Numbered from the stretch's first letter, positions 1 through 11,602 are shown. The stretch: DNA of 64,000 nucleotides from Bedellia somnulentella (GCA_963576735.1 OY755196.1:9591912-9655911); one strand, 5' to 3'. Made by a program: numbers and translations. Notes: a model not told the origin generated them from the letters alone.

Positions 1-2817
1 AGAAAACTGGATTTTCTATGTGTAAATGAGACGAAGCGTAAGGGAAAGGAAGTTTCACAACTTGGCAACATTACAGCAATCTGGTCTGGAGTCGCTGACA
101 GTGACCGAGCTAGCCAAGGAGTGGGACTTCTGATATATGAAAGGATGGCTCAGTGTATGAAAGATTACGAATGTGTGAGTCCAAGGCTCCTGTGGATTAA
201 GGTGAAATTGGGACTAGTCCGGATGCGCATAATTTGCGTATACGCTCCGGACATGTCTAAATCCCTATCCGAGAGGGAGGAGTTTTGGAATCTGTTAGAC
301 GATGTTGTGAATGGGTGTGATCAGAATGAGAGACTTGTAATGTTAGGAGATTTTAATGGCTGGGTTGGTGTGTCACGCAACGGTTGCGAAAGAGTTTTAG
401 GAAAGTTTGGTGATCAAAGGGTGAATGAGAATGGTGAGAAATTGATTGAGGTATGTTTGGAGAGGAATCTTTGTGTTTCAAACACGTTGTTTAAACACAA
501 AGATATCCATATGTATACAAGACAGAGGGGAAGCGAGAGGAGTATGATTGATTTTGTGATAGTTGATGAAAGGCTGAGAGCAAAAGTTGTTGACACCAGG
601 GTCTATCGGGGCACGAACGTTGGCACAGATCACTTTCTTGTTATATCACGATTAAGGGATCTGTGCACGCGTTGGCGTCACAGGCCTAAAGTGTCAACAA
701 CGGATTTTGCGAGAATAAAAGTAGAAAAATTGCAAGAAGATGAAAATATCAGAGATGAATACTTGAGCAAATTGGATGATAGACTAAGTTGCGTGGAGAT
801 GAAGGATGAAATGGAAATAGAAAAAGTATGGGATGTGCTCAAATCGACGATGGTTGAATGTGCGACGGAAGTATGTGGAGTGTGTAAAAGGTCAAATAGA
901 CCACCAACAAGTTGGTGGGATAAAGTTGTGAAAGAGGCGGTTGGAGATAAGAAGAAAGCGTGGTTAGATTTACTAGCGATTAAAGCTAGTAAACGGATGG
1001 ATGCGAGTGTAACTGACGATGTAGTGCAGAAAAGTGAAGATGAATATAAGAGAGTTAAGAATGAGGTAAAGAAGAAAATAGAAAAGAAAAAGCGGGATTT
1101 GCAAGAGTGGTGTGAGAGGAAACTTTCTGATAATTTCCGGAATAACCAAAAGTTATTCTGGAAGTATATCCGGAAAGAAAAGGGAGTTTCCCAAAACACG
1201 AGAGTGAGTGTAATTAGAGATGAACTGGGTGAATTGGCGACGGATGAAAGTAGCATGAAACGGGTATGGAAGAATTATTTTGAGGGACTGTTTGAGAAAG
1301 AGGATGCATTCATTTCTTCGCCAATCGACAGTAATGTTGATTGGAACGGGGAGATGGGTGAATTTAGTGACAGCGAGATTAGTATGGAAGAAATAATGAA
1401 AGCAATGAAAAGTATGAAATTAGGGAAGGCGGCAGGGTATGATAGGATTACTATCGAAATGCTGAGGGCTGGTAAAGGGTTGGTGGCTTCTTGGTTGTAC
1501 TTCCTTTTCCAAAAATGCTGGTCGAGTGGCAAAGTTCCACGAGACTGGTGCAAGGCGGTGATTGTGCCTCTATATAAAGGAAAGGGGTCACACCAAGAGG
1601 CTAAAAACTACTGTGGCATCAGCTTACTCAGCATTGTTGGTAAATTGTATGCTAAGGTACTGATTGAAAGAGTGATGAATGAAACTGATGAGAAAATATG
1701 GGATGTGCAAGCGGGATTTAGGAAAGGAATGGGATGTATGAATCAAATCTTCTCTCTAAGGAGCATCACCGAAAAGTTCTTAGCTAAGAACCAAAAGGTG
1801 TATTGCTCCTTCATTGATTTAGAGAAGGCGTATGATAGGGTGGTAAGAAAGTGTTTATGGGAGGTGTTATCCAAGTTCGGTTTGGGGAGTCAACTTATAC
1901 GTGCATTAGTATCACTCTATGAGGATTCTAGTGCATGTGTAAGAGTAAACGGGGAAAACACTGACTGGTTCGGAATCTCTAGGGGTGTCCGACAGGGATG
2001 TGTAGCTTCTCCGTGGCTCTTCAATTTGTTTATGGATGACTGTTTGACAGAGTTGCGTGAAAGTGATTATGGACTAAGAATGGGTGGATTCATCATTAAG
2101 TGCCTCTTGTATGCTGACGATCAAGTGCTACTTGCATCGTCGGCAGAAGAGTTGCAAGAGATGATGAATATTGCATGTGAGTCTTTTGTAAGAAAGGGAA
2201 TGAGGGTGAATGTGGATAAGACCAAAACGATGGTTTTTGAGAGACAGGAAGATGTGACAGAATGCGTGATTGCGATTGATGGTAAGGATGTGGAACAGGT
2301 GAAGGAGTTTGTATATCTGGGAAGTTTGTTTACAAGGGATGGAAAATGTGATGAAGACATTGAAAGAAGAGTGAAAAAGGGTAATGCGGTAAATGGAGCA
2401 ATGAATAGCCTAATGATCAGTCAATCGGTGTCTGAAAAGGCCCGAATGGCTGTGCATGATGCTGTTCTTGTTCCTACACTTATGTATGGAAGCGAATGTT
2501 GGGTGTGGCAGAAGAAGCATGAGAGCAGAGTGAATGCAGTAGAGATGAGGTCCCTCAGAAAAATTTGTAATGTTATATTATGTGACCGAGTGAGAAATAG
2601 TGTTATTCGTGAAAAGTGTGGTGTGAAAGATGATATTGTAAGAAAGATAGAAAAAGGAATGTTGAGATGGTTTGGGCATATAGAGAGGATGGATGATAGA
2701 AAATTGGTAAAAGGGATCTATAGAGCTAGTGTGGATGGTAATGTTAGTAGAGGGCGACCACGGAGAACTTGGACCAAATTGAGAGTGTGCTCAAAAAGGC
2801 TGGCGTCCGAAGTATGA
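1..2817 (+). CDS. APE endonuclease-reverse transcriptase polyprotein of LINE-A (5' partial, 3' frameshifted)
   Basis: The protein nicks DNA and copies its own RNA into the cut site (target-primed reverse transcription). The frame is open from base 1; the first ATG-like start at 121 is internal, since conserved endonuclease sequence precedes it. Order: endonuclease (roughly codons 1-230), linker rich in K and E (240-400), reverse transcriptase (about 440-760; catalytic YADD at codons 704-707), then a C-terminal region ending GRPRRT. No in-frame stop occurs in over 2.8 kb, so this is a young or recently active copy. The only lesion seen is the small deletion near 2769, which swaps the last ~45 residues for an unrelated tail. 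Confidence 0.85.
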   Translation, partial: RKLDFLCVNETKRKGKEVSQLGNITAIWSGVADSDRASQGVGLLIYERMAQCMKDYECVSPRLLWIKVKLGLVRMRIICVYAPDMSKSLSEREEFWNLLDDVVNGCDQNERLVMLGDFNGWVGVSRNGCERVLGKFGDQRVNENGEKLIEVCLERNLCVSNTLFKHKDIHMYTRQRGSERSMIDFVIVDERLRAKVVDTRVYRGTNVGTDHFLVISRLRDLCTRWRHRPKVSTTDFARIKVEKLQEDENIRDEYLSKLDDRLSCVEMKDEMEIEKVWDVLKSTMVECATEVCGVCKRSNRPPTSWWDKVVKEAVGDKKKAWLDLLAIKASKRMDASVTDDVVQKSEDEYKRVKNEVKKKIEKKKRDLQEWCERKLSDNFRNNQKLFWKYIRKEKGVSQNTRVSVIRDELGELATDESSMKRVWKNYFEGLFEKEDAFISSPIDSNVDWNGEMGEFSDSEISMEEIMKAMKSMKLGKAAGYDRITIEMLRAGKGLVASWLYFLFQKCWSSGKVPRDWCKAVIVPLYKGKGSHQEAKNYCGISLLSIVGKLYAKVLIERVMNETDEKIWDVQAGFRKGMGCMNQIFSLRSITEKFLAKNQKVYCSFIDLEKAYDRVVRKCLWEVLSKFGLGSQLIRALVSLYEDSSACVRVNGENTDWFGISRGVRQGCVASPWLFNLFMDDCLTELRESDYGLRMGGFIIKCLLYADDQVLLASSAEELQEMMNIACESFVRKGMRVNVDKTKTMVFERQEDVTECVIAIDGKDVEQVKEFVYLGSLFTRDGKCDEDIERRVKKGNAVNGAMNSLMISQSVSEKARMAVHDAVLVPTLMYGSECWVWQKKHESRVNAVEMRSLRKICNVILCDRVRNSVIREKCGVKDDIVRKIEKGMLRWFGHIERMDDRKLVKGIYRASVDGNVSRGRPRRTWTKLRVCSKRLASEV

Positions 2818-2950
2818 AGAATAAAAGAGCATGTATGAAAAGATTGATGGATGTAAACGAAGCTAGAGAAGTTTGTCAGGATCGTGCGAAGTGGCGATCA
2901 ATAGTCTCTGCCTACCCCAAGGGGAACTAATGGCGTGAGTATATATGTCA
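1..2950 (+). mobile_element. LINE-A: RTE-like non-LTR retrotransposon, 5' end outside the window
   Basis: A single frame runs from base 1 to a stop at 2817. It encodes an APE-type endonuclease (ETK near 40-48, YAPD near 240, GDFNG near 350, DFVIVDE near 550, GTDHF near 620) followed by a reverse transcriptase with FIDLEKAYDR near 1815 and YADD at 2110-2121. The C-terminal tail has the motifs MLRWFGHIERMDD and RGRPRRT. Past the last motif the frame is lost: other copies read RGRPRRTHLDQIESVL, and here about 4 bases are missing near 2769, so the original end (...SIVSAYPKGN, stop near 2930) is out of frame. The 3' end is GGCGTGAGTATATATG near 2932-2949, with no poly(A). The clade (RTE or a close relative) is inferred from the APE-RT layout. 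The element enters from beyond the left edge. Confidence 0.9.
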
Positions 2951-3570
2951 CACAAACATCTAACCTTTCACATTTATAATATTAATAGTATATACTTACT
3001 GTCTGGATGATCTTAGTAGGTACTTTCGTGATAAGAGATTTCGCGAGTTTTTTTTTGTTTGTTCGCAACATGGTTTGTAGTAGGGGAGGCGAATCGGGGA
3101 TTTTTGAAGTGACTCGATCGTATCAGATTATTATATAGGGAGAATCCTTGTACCCTGTAATGTATGTCTACCGAGTATGAACCCTTCATATAGCGGCGTA
3201 TGCTGAGGGAAATTAGTCAGATTAGTAAAAAAATAACAATCGTCCGAAAAACTTGAGCGCGTCAAATTAAGTAAAGGTGGGTTAATTACGTAGAAATCTG
3301 ACGATTTGGACGTGGCGTTAAGAGATATGATGGTGAAGAATCTCCATCGCTCGATGCGTGTGACGGCAATGTTCCTGCGATGGTGTTTTGGCGTAATATT
3401 TATGCAGGTGTTTATTCTGATCATTATTGTTAAATTTAATTGAAAATGGATAGAATTACGATATCCCTTGCATAAATCGTCAGATTAATATATAATGGTT
3501 ATCAGAAACATAAATCGCGATTATACTGTTAATGGCTGACACGCTCGAGTATTTCTATACAACATTTTTT
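2951..3570. other. Intergenic sequence without recognised genes
   Basis: AT-rich sequence between the LINE-A end and a SINE-B copy. A 97-codon open frame on the minus strand (3131-3424) resembles no family I know and has no supporting context. Confidence 0.5.
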
Positions 3571-3942
3571 TTACGACGTGATAGCTCAGTGGGTAGAACA
3601 CCGGTTGACGTGCAAGCGACTAGTGTTCAAATACCGGGTCAGGCCTATACCAATTTGTCTTTTCTAAAGACATATGTGTGGTTAATTTATCACGGTTGTT
3701 TACGGTGAGGGAAAACATCGTGAGGAAACCCACATGGCTGAGTTTTACTTAGTCATGTGATAGTATATTCGTACAAAAACGGCGATAGGCCTGCCCCCTA
3801 TGACATGAACACTGTCCATGCAAAACGTGGGTACTCTGAACACCAGGTGACAATGTCATGTGATGTTCAGAAGTATTAGTACCTCTGCCAACCCCTTCGG
3901 GGATTTTCGGCGGGAACGTTTATGTTATGTTATTTTTTTTAC
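3571..3942 (+). repeat. SINE-B, full-length copy with tRNA-like head
   Basis: The head has a pol III box A-like GATAGCTCAGTGGGTAGAAC (about 3582-3601) and a box B-like GTGTTCAAATACC (about 3632). The body includes ACCAATTTGTCTTTTCTAAA and GGAAAACATCGTGAGGAAAC. The tail is CTCTGCCAACCCC ... GGCGGGAACGTTTATGTTAT. This is the best reference copy of the family in the window. Confidence 0.8.
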
Positions 3943-4279
3943 ATTTAAAAAAATGTTTATACGCTCTGTCCCCCACTAATATGAATAGTTGTAATAGACT
4001 TTTTTTCATTTTGAAACATAAATTATCAAATCAAATCCAATAGGTTTCTACGACGCTCGAGCAACTGCAAATTTAGCATTAAGGCCTCCCCTACTATTGG
4101 AAGTTATAAGTATATATATTTTTAAAAAACTGACAAACACGCTTTTAAAGCATTTATTTTTCACTTTTTAGTTCTGAACAAACAGAAATTGTTTAATTTT
4201 ATCGGTCCTAATCAGGAAATGAGATAAATCTATGAAATTACCATATTGTTCCTGATTATTAATAAGTTTACTTAGTTTC

Positions 4280-4380
4280 AACAATCAATTACCAAAAGTG
4301 GCTGAGGAATTTCTCATTCCAAAGCTCTGGCTACCCCGTTAAGAGATTTATAGCCGTGAGTACTTATATGAATGTATGTT
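4280..4380 (+). repeat. SINE-A, 5'-truncated
   Basis: Only the 3' third is present: AAAAGTGGCTGAGGAATTTC, the CTCTGGCTACCCC module and a diverged GCCGTGAGTA end. Confidence 0.75.
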
Positions 4381-5178
4381 AAGTTAACTAAGTTAGAATT
4401 AAATCTGTCCGTTTATAGGGAATCAAAATTGAGTTCACAGGAGTTGGTAACATACATACATTATATAAGCATTTAGGAACATTGCGCATGTTATCAACAT
4501 TGGTCATCGTCAAGACTACTTGCCGTACTAATTTTTGGTGCCAATAAGTCTACACTTAGGCACGTGTCCTCAGCAATTCCTCACGGTATTTTCCCCTCGC
4601 TGATAACAGCAGCGATAAATAAATTGCACATATAATAATAATAATAAATTGCTTTATTTTTCATTTTCATTTTTACAAAAAATTCATCATTACGTTGAAC
4701 CTTGCACTAGGCATGGCCTGTATCGCAAGGTTCCTATTTATCTGCTTTATATTAAATTAAACAATTTAAACGAAGAACAAAGCAAATAAAAATTGTTAAA
4801 AACTATAAAAAAAAATGAAATAAGTAAACTCAAACAAATTATTAAATATAAACTAAACTTAAAAAAGAATAATAATCCCTAAATGCAAATATGACAAATG
4901 ATTTAATCTAATAAAAAGAAAAACAATTGAGCTTTACTTAAATGCTACTTAAAAAGTCGGACAGGTGCGCGTGAAGTGCGTGTACAATTTAGTGTATATG
5001 TAGGAATGAAAAGAAAAGCAAACTCATGTATGTGTGTATGTGTATGTGTGTGTGTGTGTGCGTGTGTGTGTGTTTCTAACCTAATGCATTACTCTAGGAA
5101 GAGATTCTGTATCTTCATAGGACAGCGAGAGAAGGTAGTCCTTTATGATTTTTTTTTTATTTTTTGATTTATGATATT

Positions 5179-6110
5179 TTATTTTTTTATTTTTATGATT
5201 TTTTTGCATTCTCTGACAGAGGAGCTCTTCAGTGGTTCTATGGATTTAATTATTTTATTATAAATAAAAGGACATAGAAAATTTGGGAACCGCTGGGCAA
5301 ACGAGGTTTTCACTTTGGGAACCGGGGCCTGGAAGTTACGCTTATGAAGCATTTTGCTGTAATTAGGGTCACTAACTGCATTTTTGTGTGCACAAGTTGT
5401 CAGTTTCACTAGGTACAATTTACGGACGCTAAGTAGTTCAGTTACACGATACAGTTCGATTGTAGGAAATTTACGAGGCTTTTGAAGAAGTGTCTTAGAA
5501 CCGCTCTTTGTGCCCTCTCTAGTACAATCATTATTGACGATGCACACCCTCCCCACGCGATAATACAATAGTTTATTATTGATTGACATAGTGCGAGATA
5601 TACTGTTTTGACAATGTACTCATCGGTAACCTCCCTTAACAATTTCATTACAAAAATCAACTTTCGCGTGCGTTCAGAGGTAATACTGACATGTTCCCTG
5701 AAATTTAGATTTTCATCAACAGTGATCCCTAAGTACCTAACAGTTTTAGCAGATGTAATGGCGCTACAGGAACATGTGCACGAGTAGGAGATCGATACTT
5801 CTTGAAAAAAGGGGCAAGTGACGTCATGTACCCTGATGGAACTTAGATTAGTGGGGGGTGCTGATGCTTTTGTTTTACAAAATGTGATAAATTTAGATTT
5901 TTTGGCGTTGATAGTGAGAAGATTATATTTGAGCCATCTTGTAAGTTGGTCTAAGCCATTTTGTGCGACACCGTGTGCAGCCAACCAAGACGTATCTTGA
6001 AAGATAATGGCTATGTCGTCAGCATAGCATAAGAGGTCAGCATTTATTGGGATATTACTACAAATATCGTTCATGTAAATGAGAAATAAGGTTGGACCAA
6101 GAATACTGCC
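5179..6110 (-). pseudogene. LINE-B ORF2, C-terminal part: RT catalytic core and tail
   Basis: This continues the RT after the first frameshift. FGVPQGSILGPTLFLIYMND (about 6130-6072) leads into CYADD near 6020 and KTVRYLGITVDE near 5740. A second frameshift lies near 5480: the last residues RAQRAVLRHFF join a different frame reading KPRKFPTIELYRVTELLS down to about 5180. With two frameshifts it cannot make a full enzyme. Confidence 0.8.
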
Positions 6111-6145
6111 TTGAGGGACCCCGAACGAGATATCATTAAAACCGC

Positions 6146-8002
6146 TTATTGTTTACGGTCGGTTAGGTAACTAGTAAACCAATTTATAGCAACGCCACGA
6201 ATACCTAGACCCTCCATTTTTCTCAGTAGGATGGGTATTGAAACCGTATCAAATGCTCTAGCAAGGTCAATGAATACACCTATACACTTTTTCCCACGAT
6301 CAAGGTGTGCTGATACTGTGTCAGTAAGGAGTTTTACAGCATCTTCTGTAGATTTGCCTCGACGAAAACCAAACTGATTTTTCATGATCAAACCGTTAGC
6401 CTCCAGATATTCAACCAATCTGCAATTTATAAGTCTCTCAAGTAGCTTGGAGAAAACACCTAGTAGAGATATCGGCCAATAGTTACACGGGTCATGTTTT
6501 GGGCCTGATTTATAGATTGGTGTAACAACAGCAGTTTTCCATTGAGTTGGAAACGAGCCACTTAAAATACTTTTGTTAAAGATCTCGGCAAGCGGTTGAA
6601 CTATCATTGGCGCCACGCTTTTCACAAAATTGTTATTTATGCCATCCAATCCAGGAGCTTTGTGGACATCCAATGCATTAATAAGATTTAATACCTCTTC
6701 GGGATCAGTGGGGGTGAGAAATAGTGAGTGAAGAGGCGATCTATCGTTTACATTTAAATTAGCGGCAAGCGTGGCTTGGGACTCATTTAATTCATTTAGT
6801 GTTTTGCTTGCCAAAGATTTACCCATGTTTATAAAATGATCGTTAATATAATCCACAGATTCTTCCCCAGTTGGTTTTAGGGTGATAAGTTCTTTTGGTA
6901 CAGTTTTATGTTGTCGCCTGTGTGTGATTGTATTTATTGTTTGCCAAAGTTTTCTTGGGGATTTTTTATTAACAATAAGCTCTTTACTGTAATACTCAGT
7001 TTTAAGTTTTCTTAGGAGACTAATGTGAAAATTCCTGTATCGGGTGTAGACCAATTTGGTAGTGGGATTGTTAGGGTTCCTTCGATAATCAGAGTGCAGT
7101 TTGTCTCTTTGTCTAGAGCATCTGATGAGCCCGTATGTCATCCATGGTGCTAGTACAACTTTTTTTCGCGATACTTTTATTGATGTGGTGTGTTTGGTAA
7201 TCACTTTTGATAAGATATCTGAGAAAAGTTTTACTGCATCATTCATGTCATTATTAGAGATAACTGGGGTCCAGTCTATGTCGCTTAAATCAGAGATTAC
7301 AGAGTCCGTGTCGATTTTAGTTTTATGCCTGTCAGGGTTTTTGCCTTTACTCTGAGAAACCATGAGACCGACCATTGTTAGATCATGATTAGTAAGATCT
7401 GAGGTACAAACTATGGACTCCGCAATAAATGTTGATGGTACGAAAATATGGTCAATATTGGTTTTGCCTTCATGTGTGGGTACATTAATTGAGGAATTGA
7501 GTCCTAGCGCAGCTATGCAACTTAGGTAATTGGAGGCATGTCTATTGTTGGCTGCGGAGCCATAAATATCGATATTCATGTCTCCTGCAACGATAAAACA
7601 ATTATTGATTTTATTATTACGCAAGGCTGATTCAAAGGAGTCAATAAACTTATCTGGATCTCTGAAAGATGGCGAACGGTAGACACCAACGATAGAAAAT
7701 GTGTCGCCTACATTAACTAAAATACAGTTTGCGTCGTTGACATCAAGCTCGATGCATGTGCCTGACCAACAGTTCTTTATATAAATGACGACCCCTCCGG
7801 ATTTGTTAATGTATTTGCTGGAGTGGAATGCAGAATATCCCGGAAGGTGAGGAACGTTTGATATTCTGTTCAACCAGCATTCACTCAGTACTATGATATC
7901 AAAATCACTATCTAATCTTTGCAAGTATACTACCAAATGATCGAAGTTTCTATTTAGGCTTCGTATGTTTACGTTTAACAACTTCAATTGAAATTTGCTC
8001 AA
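6146..8002 (-). pseudogene. LINE-B ORF2, N-terminal part: endonuclease and RT start
   Basis: 618 codons. The APE endonuclease is at the front (NVNIRSL at the start, LSECWLN near residue 40, GVYRSP near 105, GDMNID near 140, NIDHIF near 182, TNHDLTMV near 204). The RT begins with KAPGLDGI, IYKSG and FGFRRGKSTEDA, then FIDLARAFDTV. The frame stops at 6146, just before the conserved GVPQGS block, which continues in another frame, so this is a frameshifted relic. Confidence 0.85.
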
Positions 8003-8497
8003 TATGTCTTTACAGTTTTAGGGGTTCTTTAAAGCATGGCAATTAATTACGAAGTTATCGTCAATATTCCTTAAAAAATCTAAGTTGGCCATAAGTCCTG
8101 TTGTGAAAGATCAATTAAATTAAAACCTTGATATGTCATGCTTAAGTACTTACACAAACATTCAGTTTGAGAGAATGATGCAGGGAAACAATTTGATTTG
8201 TAAAAAATTAAGAATACGACTATATAGCGGGTTGAGCGAGTGTATATATGAATCGGGAATGATACGTCATGTGATTGAGATAATAGTAGTTGCATTTTAT
8301 ATAAGATGAGCAAGTATTTCTTTGTTATGTGTGTTGTATATATGTAGGCATGGGAATCTGTAGAGTGTATTATAAAAAGTATGAAAGTGCAACACCTGCC
8401 TCGAGAAGCTAATTTACAAATACTTATTAAATTCAGGAAAGAAGGGATATAAGTTTTGCATAAAACCGAACAAGACATGGCCATAATAATTGACAGA

Positions 8498-8662
8498 TTA
8501 TGTACAAGAAGACGCCGTGACGGTAGCAGAAACTCCAATCTTGCTGTCCAACTCCGAAGCAGATCGTATTTGAATGGGTGGTTTGTTCTCTTCCTTGCGT
8601 ATGTAAATATTTCCACCTCGGACCCAACAAAATTTGAAATTGTGATGACTAAGACTAGAAAA
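8498..8662 (-). pseudogene. LINE-B ORF1 C-terminal remnant
   Basis: A short minus-strand frame reads WVRGGNIYIRKEENKPPIQI and ends in a stop at 8498. A block of the type WxRGGxIYxRK is typical of the C-terminal end of ORF1 proteins of many insect non-LTR elements (the FP-like domain). It lies about 500 bases upstream of ORF2 in the same orientation. Upstream ORF1 sequence is not recognisable, so the element is probably 5'-truncated or decayed. Confidence 0.55.
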
Positions 8663-8720
8663 GGAAAGGTGTAGACAGAATTCAAGTCTTGAACTTGTGT
8701 GTAATTTCATTCTCTTCGCA

Positions 8721-9143
8721 ATGAGAAATTATAGTAAATATCATTTCAAGGCAGAAGAATAAAAATAACATATTTGTCAATAATCTATTTATTGGTTATA
8801 AATTCTCTCCTACATACTATTACTAGGTTTCAACTACATGTTTTAAAACTTATAGAAATTGCTTTATAATAAAGTATAAAATGCCACTTATGACTATTGC
8901 ACCTAAAAATACAAAAACTACTTTTAGTTACATTTATAAACAGTATCAAAAGGTTCTTATCATAGATGAACTAAAAATTAGTACACCTATGGTCCTTATT
9001 CTTTCAATAAAAGAATTAACTATTAACTTTAATTCGCTTCTGAATATTTCTGGTAAAACTATCTTTAGAACTAATTATACTATATTTTTATCACGGAATA
9101 TAAAGTTATAAACTAAAAAAGGGTTAAATGCAAATTCCAAGTC
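8721..9143. other. AT-rich intergenic sequence
   Basis: No gene or repeat recognised. A 76-codon plus-strand frame at 8881-9111 has low complexity and no support. Confidence 0.5.
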
Positions 9144-9146
9144 TTA

Positions 9147-9624
9147 GGGTCAATTCACACGTACCACAACCACACCACAGCCACAACCACACCACAACGA
9201 CGCCATGTGGTCGGGCGTATATTTTGTATTGAAAATGAATATTACAATTTACACGTACCACATTTTGCCGTTGTTATCGACCACTCGTGTAATACGACCA
9301 CGTCGCAACCACATCGCGACGGCAACGCCGCCACTCTCGTCTTCTTCTTATTAATAAAAGCCATAATAAGGATAGCAACAACAATCTTTCCTCCATGACT
9401 ACGTTCAGTCAAGCCGTGTTACCTCTACTAAAGCTGGAGTATAACTGCACATGACCACGTGGATACCACATCGCAACGACAGCGACAACGCAACCACATC
9501 GACATTTTGTCGGTACCACAACGCAACTGCAAAAAGCCGCTGCGACACTATTCACACGTAACCACAGCTAGACCACATTTTGTCGCTGCGACGTGGTGTG
9601 GTTGTGGTACGTGTGAATTGACCC
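9147..9624. mobile_element. MITE with ~32-bp terminal inverted repeats and TTA target duplication (PIF/Harbinger-like)
   Basis: The left end begins GGGTCAATTCACACGTACCA and the right end is its exact reverse complement over about 32 bp. TTA flanks both sides (9144-9146 and 9625-9627). The interior (478 bp in all) is built of CCACAACC-type pieces and has no coding capacity. A 3-bp TTA duplication with ends starting GGG is the usual signature of PIF/Harbinger elements. The superfamily is inferred from ends only. Confidence 0.8.
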
Positions 9625-9979
9625 TTATATTTTACATCAAAATCTTAATGAAAAAGAAACTTTCGTTATTCCCTATTCTAATAAATGCGTTATCTGGTAT
9701 CACCAATATTTTTACAATTATTTTCTTATACAACTATATTCCAAAGGACGTTTTAGAATGACCGGACGAATAAGACCATTTAAGGTATATTTTAATTTCG
9801 ACTCCATTTAAGTCCTTTATTTTATTTTTAAAATTGAAAGTCATGTCAAATGCGACTTTTGAATGGAGGTTTTTGTTGTAATATCAAAAGAAAATCAAAT
9901 TCAATAAGTACCTATACTATTATCTTACCTAGCTTAAGAAACACGCAAAATTTCCAAGTTTTACACATTGTTACACAAA

Positions 9980-10117
9980 CGCCCGATTTCTGAATTGAGT
10001 ATTCAAGCTGAGAACGACTTAAATATCGTTTTGTCTCATTCATTTGTTAAGAATTTAATGTGACTGAACGATACTTAAGTTGTTCTCAGCTGGAATACTC
10101 AATTCAGAAATCGGGCG
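9980..10117. mobile_element. 138-bp palindromic MITE, copy 1
   Basis: The ends are CGCCCGATTTCTGAATTGAG and its reverse complement, with nearly the whole element able to fold back. A second copy of the same length lies at 26043-26180. AAA is repeated on both sides here; the other copy has TAA. Confidence 0.8.
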
Positions 10118-11458
10118 AAACTCTTTAAAGTTGAGATCTCCTTTCATCAAGAACCTAAATCTAAATCTAAATATATTGATATAGTTCTACTATAGAAAAC
10201 GAAATTGTGAAGCTTACAACACAAAAAAATTGGTTTAATTGCCAATTTCTCAAACTGAAACTATACGTGCCTTACACAATATTCAGTTCGTACAAAGTAA
10301 CTTATTAATAATTTACTTAAACATAGTTTTTTTCATAAAATTGTGTATAAAAATGCTAAAAAGTTCTAACTATAGTTTAAAAATGGACTAAAACTTATTC
10401 TATATTAAGTTTTATATACAAAATGGCAGTTTCATTTAGCTTTTGTCTTTAATACTATTACTTATGAGTAATATTAAATAATTTAAATATGGCCAATGGT
10501 TATACTTATTACATAAACTAGTTTAGCTATTTACAACGAAATATTATTAAGATTATGGAAGTGGATACTCGGAAGATAATTAATATTTTTTACAAACACA
10601 TAATAATTTATTAATTGTTTTGAAGAGACACTAGATGGCCCCGCTATCAAGTAGCAATTGTATCGCGGTATTATAATGGCAACTACTCGTCTTTCCATCT
10701 TCCCTCAAAAACCTAGTATAGCCAAGAAATATCTAACTTTACTTATTCATTATTATAAGATATTGTTTCAAACAGATTAGAATTCGGTATGCAAAGTTTT
10801 TTTTTGGTACTTATTGAGTATTTTTAGTCGATTGCAAACACGAAACTAAAAGATTCATTTTTATATTTTTCATTTTAAATGACTAATTGTAAAGTTATGA
10901 TTATTTAAAGATTGTTCAACTTTTACCCGTAATGACGTCATCGATCGACAAAATAACGAAGCAAGATGCAAATGAAGCGATTTTTATAATAAAAATGTTG
11001 CAGATTACAAAAAATTGCATGAATTCGTGATCTCAAATTATATTATTTTAATAAACCTATGATCTTCGAAATTTTATTAATAAACTGCAAAAACTAATGT
11101 CTTTCAAATAGCATATGATAAAATAAAGGGTATCATAGCTTTATTTAATTTCATTTCAAGAAAATATTGTTAAAAACATAATATCTCGAAATGATTTTGT
11201 AATCAACATCCCTTCAAAACTTTGCATAATGATTTCATATATCAGAGTAGCTACACCACTTTTTATTTGAAACAGAGTGAAGCCATAGCTTTGGAATTAA
11301 TTAATTTTAAATTGGTTTTAACTTTCACAAGAAAAGCAAAGGCTTTAAAAGAAGTTAAGTAATTTAACTTCTATTATCATAAATAAAGGTTTAAAAAAAA
11401 AACCTTTATGTCAAAAGCTTAAAAGTTAGACACATATATAATTCATGTTAATACATAA
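10118..11458. other. AT-rich 3' flank / 3' UTR of the otk-like gene
   Basis: No genes. It probably contains the otk 3' UTR read on the minus strand. AATAAA-type poly(A) signals on that strand occur near 11144-11149 and near 11082. A perfect CRE-type palindrome TGACGTCA is at 10933-10940. A small hairpin (ATAAAGGTTT / AACCTTTAT) is at about 11382-11410. Confidence 0.45.
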
Positions 11459-11602
11459 TTAAATATTGTTACACAAAATTTCCCTATTATCTATAATGTC
11501 CGTGTTAGTCTCCGTTGACAGATCTTTCAAAATGGCGGACAACTCTTCCAAGATGGCGTCAAATAGAGGACGGTCGGCCGGTGATTTGCTCCAACATTTG
11601 CG
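11459..11602 (-). CDS. otk: otk-like, last coding exon: kinase C-lobe end and C-terminus
   Basis: The acceptor TTTCAG is followed by RKCWSKSPADRPLFDAILEE; the stop TAA is at 11461-11459. The CW...P..RP.F pattern is the conserved end of tyrosine-kinase domains (helices H-I). 47 codons plus stop, phase 0 at the 5' side. About 24 residues after the domain form the C-terminus. Confidence 0.9.
   Translation of the reverse strand, partial: RKCWSKSPADRPLFDAILEELSAILKDLSTETNTDIIDNREILCNNI

Larger units (their letters stand above)
4631..8720 (-). mobile_element. LINE-B: decayed non-LTR retrotransposon (APE/RT, Jockey/CR1-like group)
   Basis: Read on the minus strand the element runs from an ORF1 remnant (about 8510-8660) through ORF2 (8002 to about 5180) and an AT-rich 3' UTR to an (ATT)n tail at about 4648-4632, the complement of the (ATA)n run there. 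The last transcript bases include AATAAAGCAATTTATTATTA. The UTR contains a (TG)n microsatellite at about 5033-5071. ORF2 carries at least two frameshifts. The assignment to the Jockey/CR1 group is from general resemblance; a Daphne-like affinity is possible but not tested. Confidence 0.8.

Noticed and set aside
678..1553. Long minus-strand open frames (192 and 92 codons)
   Set aside because: They are antisense shadows of the LINE-A coding frame.
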